The translations under genes and the position numbers were made by a program. Positions 14,572 through 20,167 of a stretch of DNA of 20,167 nucleotides are shown here, in pieces. The notes below the pieces were generated by a model. That model was not told where the DNA came from and did no database searches. It was given only the letters and a program-made list of their open reading frames with translations. Position 1 is the first letter of the stretch. Each line of letters begins with the position of its first letter. The stretch is from Gemmatimonadota bacterium (GTDB lineage Bacteria > Latescibacterota > UBA2968 > UBA8231): assembly GCA_018673255.1 (NCBI GenBank), contig JABHDC010000289.1, forward strand, positions 1 through 20,167. The letters run 5' to 3'.

Positions 14572-16449
14572 TCAGGTGTGAAGGTCCTGTGCCACGTCTT
14601 CCATGCCGAGCGCGATCAGTCTCTGCTTGCTGGGCACGGCCGTGTCGGGATCCCAATCCATGACCTGGCAGTATTCCCGGATCTGCGTGTCGATATCGAC
14701 GGTGACGCCGCGCAGATTGCCCTCGGCCTGTGGCGGCTCGCCGAGCAGGCGGGTGGGGACATCGAACTCGATCGGGTTCAGACCCTCCCGAAGATTGAAG
14801 GCATGCCGCATGTCGGCGACGCGCTCGCCGATGTGGTAACACTCGTCCGTGTCGATCTCCCAGCCCGTGACGGCCGTCAGGAAGTCGGGGATGAAGTCCC
14901 AGTCGTAGGACAGGAAGGCGAACATGCAGACGCCGGCCGAATTCACCACGTGCATCATGCCACTGCACTTCTTGTGCAGTTCGGCCTTGCCTGAGTAGGT
15001 GTATTTGTCGTGTTCGGGCCAGTTCTCCAGCACGGGCGGCATGTCTTCGTGGCCCTGTGTATGGCGGGCGGGTGTGGCATCCATCTTGTAGGCCGTGGCC
15101 AGACCGGGCTGGAACTTCGGATCGTGCATGGGTACTTCGGCGCCCTGCACGTGGATGGCGTATTCTTCGGCGCCCTTGCCAATGCGCTCGGCCGCTTTGC
15201 GCACGCCATCGGCGAGGATGTCACCGATGCCTTCACGGCGGGCCATCTTCTCCAGCAACGCGATGAGACCGGCTTCATTGCCCCAGTTCAGCTCGATGCC
15301 ATCTGTGTCGGCCGTTGTCAGGATGCCATTCTCGAAGCATTCCACGGCGAAGGCTGCCGTGCAACCGGCGGCGATCGTGTCGAAACCATACAGATTGCAT
15401 AACTCGTTGATCTTGATCAGGGCCGGAAAGTCGTCACTCAGGGTCATCGTGCCCCAAGCGGCGGCGGTCTCATATTCCACCTTGTGGTGAGCCGTGCCCT
15501 GGTAGGGCCCCGGTTCCTTCACAGACATGTGACCACCGCAGGCCATCGTGCACTGCCAGCAGCCGTATTTCTTGTCCTGATAGGCGATGACCGTATTGTC
15601 GCGGAACTTCTCGGGGCCCGTGGGGAAGTCGACGGGGCCAACGCCACCCCAGTTCTTCACCGGTGAATCGCCACTCATCGCTGAATCACCGGTGATACCG
15701 ATCGTGCCGTAGTCGACGAACAGCTGATGGGCGCCACCGGTGCGCTTCATGTATTGCTTGCGCAGGGCCTTCGCCTTTTCAAGATCGTGCACGGGAACCT
15801 CGGCCGTACCGCGCACGGCGATCGCCTTCAGCTTCTTGGATCCCATCACGGCACCCACACCCGAGCGGCCCGCAGCGCGGCCCTTGTCATTCATGATCGC
15901 CGCGATCAGGCTCTGCTGTTCGCCGGCCTGACCGATGCAGGCGATCTCGATATCGCGCAGACCGCGCTTCTTCTTCTGGCTGCCACCGAGGGCTTCGATC
16001 AGTTCGTCCTCGGTCTCGTTGGAGTCCTTTCCCCACAGCGCATCGGCGTCGTGCAGTTCGGCTTTGCCTTCGTCGATGAAGAGATAGACCGGCGTTGAGG
16101 CGATGCCACTGAAGACGACGCCGTCGTATCCGGCAGCCTTCAGCTTGGGGCCGAAGGTGCCACCACAATTGGCGTCACCCCACGTATCGGTGAGAGGAGA
16201 CTTACACACGACGACGAAGCGATTGCCTTCGATCGACGGGGAGCCGGTCAGCGGGCCGGTGAAGAAGCCGAGCAGATTGTCAGGGCCGAGGGCATCGACA
16301 CCGGCGTCCATGCGATCGTAGAGGATTCTGGCGCCCAGACCGTAGCCACCGATGTATTTGCGGCAGAGATCTTCGTCGAGTGGCTCGTCGGAAGTGGTTC
16401 GATTGGTCAGATCGACATTCAGGATCTTGCCCATGTAGCCACGTGCCAT
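14572..16449 (-). CDS. Tungsten-type aldehyde:ferredoxin oxidoreductase (AOR family)
   Basis: This 625-residue protein is close to the 605 of Pyrococcus furiosus AOR. The ATG at 16447-16449 (MARGYMGKILNVDL) has AGGGGAAAG upstream; a longer frame runs far into the divergent gene and is rejected. Features are IGGYGLGARILYDRM near 33-47, the fold-1 pterin segment with GPLTGSPSIEGNR, GVGAVMGSKKLKAI (197-210), and [4Fe-4S] ligands Cys297, Cys300 and Cys304 in YGCWQCTMACGG with the fourth, Cys508, in GVCMF. AORs hold a bis-pterin tungsten and oxidise aldehydes to acids with ferredoxin. Substrate scope cannot be read from the sequence. It is the first gene of the operon with UroD2, GRE2 and the activase, and faces the tungstate-transporter operon, which supports tungsten rather than molybdenum. 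Confidence 0.93.
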   Translation of the reverse strand: MARGYMGKILNVDLTNRTTSDEPLDEDLCRKYIGGYGLGARILYDRMDAGVDALGPDNLLGFFTGPLTGSPSIEGNRFVVVCKSPLTDTWGDANCGGTFGPKLKAAGYDGVVFSGIASTPVYLFIDEGKAELHDADALWGKDSNETEDELIEALGGSQKKKRGLRDIEIACIGQAGEQQSLIAAIMNDKGRAAGRSGVGAVMGSKKLKAIAVRGTAEVPVHDLEKAKALRKQYMKRTGGAHQLFVDYGTIGITGDSAMSGDSPVKNWGGVGPVDFPTGPEKFRDNTVIAYQDKKYGCWQCTMACGGHMSVKEPGPYQGTAHHKVEYETAAAWGTMTLSDDFPALIKINELCNLYGFDTIAAGCTAAFAVECFENGILTTADTDGIELNWGNEAGLIALLEKMARREGIGDILADGVRKAAERIGKGAEEYAIHVQGAEVPMHDPKFQPGLATAYKMDATPARHTQGHEDMPPVLENWPEHDKYTYSGKAELHKKCSGMMHVVNSAGVCMFAFLSYDWDFIPDFLTAVTGWEIDTDECYHIGERVADMRHAFNLREGLNPIEFDVPTRLLGEPPQAEGNLRGVTVDIDTQIREYCQVMDWDPDTAVPSKQRLIALGMEDVAQDLHT

Positions 16450-16488
16450 ATCGCTTTCCCCTGTTGGGCCGACCGTGGCCGGCGCTTT

Positions 16489-16532
16489 TTGACGGTCCGG
16501 GTAATGTCCTGAAGTCCTAGGGGGACCGTCAA
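16489..16532. promoter_or_regulatory. 10-bp inverted repeat in the divergent promoter of the AOR and UroD3-tup operons
   Basis: TTGACGGTCC at 16489-16498 and its exact reverse complement at 16523-16532 flank 24 bases in the 187-base gap between the AOR and UroD3. Each arm starts with TTGACG, a -35-like hexamer, on opposite strands. No good -10 is seen at 17-18 bases in either direction. The arm centres are 34 bases apart, about three helical turns, which would suit one regulator controlling both operons. It may equally form an RNA hairpin. Confidence 0.5.
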
Positions 16533-16636
16533 CCAGCGAAGGTCCGCTGTCATCTGGTCGGGGCGCCCGGGCTCCAGTAGATTGCCAGCAGCCAGCGAAT
16601 CGTCCACCACGAGCCAGACATCGCCACGAGGATGCC

Positions 16637-17656
16637 ATGAATTGCGCTGAACGCGTTTTCACAGCACTCCGAAATGAACAACCCGACCGAGTGCCCATCA
16701 TCGAGTCCGTCATCGATGTGGGTGTTCGACGGGCCCTGTTCCCCGATGCCGTCGAATTCGGGGCGTTTTCCGATGCCATCGGTCTGGATGCCGTCGGCGC
16801 GGGTTGTGTCTTTGAGCGTCGTGACGAGACCCAGACCTCCTACGTCGATGAGTGGGGGGTGACCTACAGAAAGTCAGCAGAGACACTGGCTCACCCGGTG
16901 GGCGGGTCCGTCACCAATATGGATCAGTTGCGTGCCTACACGCCGCCCGATCCCAACGCGCCCTGGCGGCTGGGCGATATCCCCGGTCTTGTCGACCGCT
17001 ACAAAGGCCACAAGGCGATCACCTTTCACCATCGCGCCGCCTTCATGTGGGCCGCGTATCTGGCTGGCCTCGACCATCTGCTACTGAGCTTCGCCGCAGA
17101 TCCAGAGTTCGCCCATGCGCTGATGGACGTCGTCGTCGAGACGAACATCACCATTGCTCGCAGAGCGGTGCGCGCTGGAGTCGAGGTGGTGATTCTCGGA
17201 GACGACTACGCCCACAACTTTGCGCCCATGATGTCACCAGCTCACTTCGAGGAATTCATCTACCCGCGCCTCAAGAAGGCGATCGCTGCAATCCACGAGG
17301 AGGGGGCTCTGTGTATCAAGCATTCGGACGGCAACCTGTGGGCGATTCTCGATCTGATCGTGGCGGCCGGTCCTGACGCCATCAATCCGCTGGAGCCGAT
17401 GGCTGACATGGACATGGGACGCGTGAAGGCTGCCTTTGGCAAGCAGGTCAGCCTCGTGGGCAATATCGATTGTGGTGAGTTGCTCAGTCATGGGACGCCG
17501 GCCCAGGTTGAGGCAGCGGTCCGTGACTGTATTGCGGCGGGTGCACCCGGTGGTGGATTCATCCTGAGTTCGAGCAACAGCATCCACTCCAGCGTGGATC
17601 CGGCCAACTACCAGGCCATGGTGCAGGCGGGTCTGACCTACGGCACCTACGACTGA
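16637..17656 (+). CDS. Uroporphyrinogen decarboxylase-fold protein (UroD3)
   Basis: This 339-residue protein starts at an ATG with CGAGG 6 nt upstream. It opens MNCAERVFTALRNEQPDRVP, and has GDDYAHNFAPMMSP near 188-201, IKHSDGNLWAILDLI (227-241), INPLEPMADMDM and LVGNIDCGELLSHGTP. Like UroD2 it has His229-Ser-Asp231 in place of a His-x-Cys zinc motif, though the two differ widely elsewhere. Family members include true UroD, corrinoid methyltransferases and many uncharacterised catabolic proteins; the last group is the likely home. It leads the plus-strand operon: 20 bases separate its stop from the GH43-like gene, so it is tied to carbohydrate handling and tungstate uptake. The substrate is unknown. 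Confidence 0.82.
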   Translation: MNCAERVFTALRNEQPDRVPIIESVIDVGVRRALFPDAVEFGAFSDAIGLDAVGAGCVFERRDETQTSYVDEWGVTYRKSAETLAHPVGGSVTNMDQLRAYTPPDPNAPWRLGDIPGLVDRYKGHKAITFHHRAAFMWAAYLAGLDHLLLSFAADPEFAHALMDVVVETNITIARRAVRAGVEVVILGDDYAHNFAPMMSPAHFEEFIYPRLKKAIAAIHEEGALCIKHSDGNLWAILDLIVAAGPDAINPLEPMADMDMGRVKAAFGKQVSLVGNIDCGELLSHGTPAQVEAAVRDCIAAGAPGGGFILSSSNSIHSSVDPANYQAMVQAGLTYGTYD

Positions 17657-17676
17657 TTCCCACCCGAGAGGAATGG

Positions 17677-18555
17677 ATGAAACCGTATATCGAAAAACTC
17701 GGCACCATCGACTGCGATCTGGTCGAGACGACACCGATCGTCCACAAGGACAGTCTGTATCGATTCGAGTATGTCCGGCCGGGATATGCTGGCAATGACA
17801 CGGGAGACTCCTACTTCCGTTTCGTCGACGACGATTCCGGTGACGTGAGCAAACCCTTCGCCCATGGTTATCACATGGGCAACGTCTTTGTCGAGGAAGA
17901 CACGCTCTACGTGACGGGCACCAATATCTGGGATGGTGAGCGGGTCGACATCTTCGCCTCGACGGATATGGAATCCTGGGAGACGTGGAATGCCCTGGAT
18001 CTTCAAGGGTATGGCATCTTCAACACCTCCATGTGTCGGGCCGACGATCGTTATTTGCTGATGTTCGAGGTGGGCAAACCCCCAGAGATCGCCGGCAAGC
18101 GATTCACGGCGCGATTCGCCACGTCAATGGATCTGCGGCAATGGGAACTGACGCCGTCGGACTGCACCTATTCCAAGGATCGCTACACGGCACCCCATGC
18201 CCTGCGCTACCTCGATGGGTACTACTACAACTTCTACCTGGAATCGATCGAGGGCGGATGGGATCAGCGTGTTGTACGTTCACCGGATCTGGTGAACTGG
18301 GAATTGAGCCCATTGAATCCGGTGCTGGTCGCCTCGGATGCCGATCGGCAGATTGCCAGTGATCGGCTGACGCCTGCAGAATGTGACCGCATCGCCAAAG
18401 CGGAGAATTGCAACAACTCCGACATCGATTTCTGTGAGTATCATGGCCAGCTCATCATCAACTACTCGTGGGGGAATCAACACGGTGTCGAGCATCTGGC
18501 CGAGGGGGTCTACCACGGCACGGAAGAAGAATTCCTGAGAGGGTGGTATCCGTGA
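17677..18555 (+). CDS. Five-bladed beta-propeller glycoside hydrolase-like protein (GH43/GH32-like)
   Basis: This 292-residue protein starts at an ATG with GAGAGGA upstream. Blade features repeat along it: TTPIVHKDSLYRFEYV near 18-33, DIFASTDMESWETW near 90-105, RFATSMDLRQWELT, RYTAPHALRYLDGYYYNFYL, RVVRSPDLVNWELSPLNPVL, and a final FCEYHGQLIINYSWGNQHG. This is the pattern of GH43/GH32/GH130-type propellers. Asp and Glu candidates are present but cannot be assigned, so activity is inference. There is no signal peptide. Its TGA overlaps the next gene's GTG, indicating coupled translation with the carbohydrate-binding-like protein, perhaps as two parts of one enzyme. Confidence 0.75.
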   Translation: MKPYIEKLGTIDCDLVETTPIVHKDSLYRFEYVRPGYAGNDTGDSYFRFVDDDSGDVSKPFAHGYHMGNVFVEEDTLYVTGTNIWDGERVDIFASTDMESWETWNALDLQGYGIFNTSMCRADDRYLLMFEVGKPPEIAGKRFTARFATSMDLRQWELTPSDCTYSKDRYTAPHALRYLDGYYYNFYLESIEGGWDQRVVRSPDLVNWELSPLNPVLVASDADRQIASDRLTPAECDRIAKAENCNNSDIDFCEYHGQLIINYSWGNQHGVEHLAEGVYHGTEEEFLRGWYP

Positions 18556-19133
18556 TCCGCAACAGCTTCGACCGGGGGCCTCAGGGCTGGTGCTCCTACG
18601 ATTACCATGGCAGCATCGTTGCCGATGGCACCAACGTCTTCATCCTGGCCACATGGGCGGGCACAGGTGGGGTGAAGGATTCTGGCTATGTGTGGACCGA
18701 TCATCGACGATGGAGTGCCGACACGCCGGAGAAGCCCCTGTCGATCCTGCCCTTCCTGTTCTACCGGAACTGGATCGATGCAGATCCCATCGACCTTGTG
18801 GGGACTCAGGTGAATCTGCATCTGCGGGGAGATGAACTCGAACTGGATGGCGCCGGGTGCTATTTCTGGGTCTACGCGCACGGCACGCGGTGGCATTGTA
18901 CCAGTCAGCCTCTACAGATCGAGGATGGGTCCTGGAACAACTCGCCTTCGACGGTGGATCTACTGTCTGACGAGAGTCAGTGGCATTGTAGCTGGTCCAT
19001 GGATCCGGACCGTCCCGCGTCGCTGAGTCGGGTGCTGGGTGATGCTGCCAGCTATGGAATCTCATTCACCGGTTTCTCAAGTGAGGTACACGGGCGCCTG
19101 AGCATGGATGAATTCGAGATCTGCAAATCGTGA
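18552..19133 (+). CDS. Beta-sandwich protein, probable carbohydrate-binding-like partner of the GH43-like protein
   Basis: This is a 193-residue protein from a GTG that overlaps the previous stop as GTGA. The same frame is open further left, but that part lies inside the GH43-like gene. It opens with NSFDRGPQGWCSYDYHG and ends with SRVLGDAASYGISFTGFSSE and GRLSMDEFEI. The tail SYG-S-GFS-EV-G-L-MDEFEI is characteristic of galactose-binding-like or laminin-like sandwich modules that often sit at the C terminus of glycan-active enzymes. Here the module is a separate gene, overlapping the propeller gene by four bases. No catalytic motif or signal peptide is seen. Confidence 0.6.
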   Translation: MIRNSFDRGPQGWCSYDYHGSIVADGTNVFILATWAGTGGVKDSGYVWTDHRRWSADTPEKPLSILPFLFYRNWIDADPIDLVGTQVNLHLRGDELELDGAGCYFWVYAHGTRWHCTSQPLQIEDGSWNNSPSTVDLLSDESQWHCSWSMDPDRPASLSRVLGDAASYGISFTGFSSEVHGRLSMDEFEICKS

Positions 19134-19150
19134 CTGCTCGAAGACATGAC

Positions 19151-20008
19151 ATGAGAGCTACCACGTGGGTGAAGGGGCTGGTCCTGTCTGGCGTTGTCTG
19201 CCTGATCGCCACAGGGATCGCCCTGATCGGCTGTGGTGGTGGCGTGGATGAGGCCAAACCCGTCCAGGCACTGCGTGTGGCCGTCACAACCAGCACGCGT
19301 GATAGTGGGCTGCTTGAGGCGATCGTGCCGATCTACGAAGAGGCGGCCGGGATTCGTGTTGATATCATCGCCGTGGGCACGGGACGCGCGCTGCAATTGG
19401 GACGCAGCGGCGATGTCGATGTCGTCCTCGTGCACGCACGTGCGGCCGAAGATGCCTTCATGCAGGCAGGGTACGGGGCTCGGCGCGAGGATGTCATGTA
19501 CAACACCTTCGAGTTGCTTGGCCCACCGGCCGATACAGCCGGAATCAAGGGGGAAGACATCCTGGTAGCCTTGCGCCTGATCGGGGCAGCGGGTGTCCCC
19601 TTCGTGTCGCGTGGCGACAGCAGTGGCACGCATCAGCGCGAACTGGCCTTGTGGCAGGCTGCCGGTGGCCGCCCCGACTGGGAGGCCTTCGTCGAGAGTG
19701 GGCAGGGGATGGGGCCGAGTCTGCTCATGGCTCATGAGATGCAGGCCTATCTTCTGGCAGATCGCGGCACATTCCTGGCCATGCGTAGCAAGGTGAATCT
19801 GATTCCACTGACAGCATCTTCGTCACATCTGGAAAATCCCTATGGCATCATGGTCGTGACGTCTGATGCGCCAGACCGCCTTGGTCGTGCCAACGAATTC
19901 GTCGATTTCATGATATCGACGCCGACGCAACGGCGCATCGCCGACTATCGTGTCGATGGCGAGGTCCTGTTCCATCCGCTGCGACTCGCCCCCGGCGTGG
20001 CAGACTGA
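19151..20008 (+). CDS. tupA: Tungstate ABC transporter substrate-binding lipoprotein TupA
   Basis: This is a 285-residue protein from the ATG at 19151. A GTG at 19130 overlapping the previous stop would add seven residues. Residues 1-28 are a lipoprotein signal with lipobox LIGC (Cys28). The TupA signature TTSTRDSGLL is at 46-55, followed by AVGTGRALQLGRSGDVD, VLVHARAAEDAF, VMYNTFELLGPP and FVSRGDSSGTH. These match the tungstate-specific TupA group rather than ModA or WtpA. It captures tungstate outside the membrane and delivers it to TupB. It lies 17 bases after the carbohydrate-binding-like gene and 6 before tupB. The nearby AOR is the obvious tungsten user. Confidence 0.93.
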   Translation: MRATTWVKGLVLSGVVCLIATGIALIGCGGGVDEAKPVQALRVAVTTSTRDSGLLEAIVPIYEEAAGIRVDIIAVGTGRALQLGRSGDVDVVLVHARAAEDAFMQAGYGARREDVMYNTFELLGPPADTAGIKGEDILVALRLIGAAGVPFVSRGDSSGTHQRELALWQAAGGRPDWEAFVESGQGMGPSLLMAHEMQAYLLADRGTFLAMRSKVNLIPLTASSSHLENPYGIMVVTSDAPDRLGRANEFVDFMISTPTQRRIADYRVDGEVLFHPLRLAPGVAD

Positions 20009-20014
20009 ATCTGG

Positions 20015-20167
20015 ATGGGGTTCTTCCTCGAAGGTCTCGGTGAGGCGGCACGGGCACTGCTGCATCTGGATCCGCAGGTTTATGCCGCCGCCTGGCGATC
20101 ACTCTGGATCTCGAGTCTGGCGCTGAGCCTGGCGACCTGTATTGGTGTGCCCCTGGGGATTGCCCTG
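20015..20167 (+). CDS. tupB: Tungstate ABC transporter permease TupB, N-terminal part cut by the window edge
   Basis: There are 51 codons in an open frame to the right edge, starting at an ATG 6 bases after the tupA stop. The N terminus has an amphipathic start, then DPQVYAAAWRSLWIS and a hydrophobic membrane segment LALSLATCIGVPLGIAL, as expected for the first helix of a TupB/ModB-like permease. The ATPase TupC should follow outside the window. Confidence 0.85.
   Translation, partial: MGFFLEGLGEAARALLHLDPQVYAAAWRSLWISSLALSLATCIGVPLGIAL

Noticed and set aside
16450..16636. Molybdenum/tungsten cofactor riboswitch upstream of the AOR
   Set aside because: Position and context would suit one, but I see only a single 10-bp inverted repeat and not the multi-helix conserved core. 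A covariance-model search would be needed to support it.
16450..16779. 110-codon extension at the N terminus of the AOR frame
   Set aside because: It crosses the divergent promoter region and runs antisense into UroD3. The AOR family starts at the MARGYMGKIL position, which has its own RBS.
13500..17656. UroD-like genes as heme biosynthesis genes
   Set aside because: There are three divergent copies, none beside other heme genes. Two have HSDGN and one HSCGCN, all placed in catabolic operons, so a heme role is unlikely.
1..20167. Microcompartment shell genes, mobile elements or CRISPR accompanying the glycyl radical genes
   Set aside because: No small BMC-domain ORF, transposase, integrase, terminal inverted repeat pair or regularly spaced repeat array was seen.

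Overview
The window is GC-rich, densely packed bacterial DNA. It contains no rRNA, tRNA, CRISPR array, transposase or phage gene that I can recognise. Most starts have clear purine-rich Shine-Dalgarno sequences, TupA carries a bacterial lipobox, and three oxygen-sensitive enzyme types are encoded: two glycyl radical enzymes with a radical-SAM activase, a tungsten-type aldehyde:ferredoxin oxidoreductase, and an IlvD/Edd Fe-S dehydratase. This points to an anaerobic polysaccharide-degrading bacterium. Several UroD-like proteins beside lyases and beta-propeller hydrolases recall Lentisphaerota, Kiritimatiellota, Hydrogenedentota, Sumerlaeota or Planctomycetota genomes. That placement is inference from gene style, not from a marker gene.

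Layout. (1) 1-5249 is a carbohydrate section: the 3' end of an alpha/beta hydrolase (+), a beta-propeller protein (-), a heparinase II/III-type lyase (-), and a secreted esterase (+). A 71-bp sequence covering the RBS and first codons of the propeller gene is repeated upstream of the lyase. (2) 5348-9153 (-) is a two-gene unit in which glycyl radical enzyme GRE1 and an IlvD/Edd dehydratase overlap as TAATG. (3) 9349-10341 (+) is a UroD-like protein (UroD1) divergent from GRE1. (4) 10402-16449 (-) is a tight operon: tungsten AOR, a second UroD-like protein (UroD2), GRE2, then the glycyl radical activase. (5) 16637 to the right edge (+) is a divergent operon: UroD3, a GH43-like propeller protein, a carbohydrate-binding-like protein, and the tungstate transporter genes tupA and tupB (cut by the edge).

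Working model (inference). Lyase, esterases and propeller proteins release or trim acidic or decorated sugars. GRE2 has the Cys-x-Glu signature of radical dehydratases/eliminases, so it would remove water or another leaving group and give an aldehyde. The AOR would oxidise that aldehyde with ferredoxin, and TupAB would supply tungsten to the AOR. GRE1 keeps the radical glycine and the thiyl cysteine but has Trp where GRE2 has the catalytic Glu, so it should do different chemistry. It has no activase of its own and may share the one at 10402-11310. The UroD-like proteins are more likely corrinoid or thiol methyltransferase relatives than heme enzymes, since three divergent copies sit in catabolic operons with no other heme gene. 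No corrinoid protein and no microcompartment shell gene is visible.

The most interesting items are GRE1's altered active site, the AOR-UroD-GRE-activase operon facing a tungstate-transporter operon across a 10-bp inverted repeat, the perfect 24-bp palindrome before UroD2, and the duplicated gene start upstream of the lyase.
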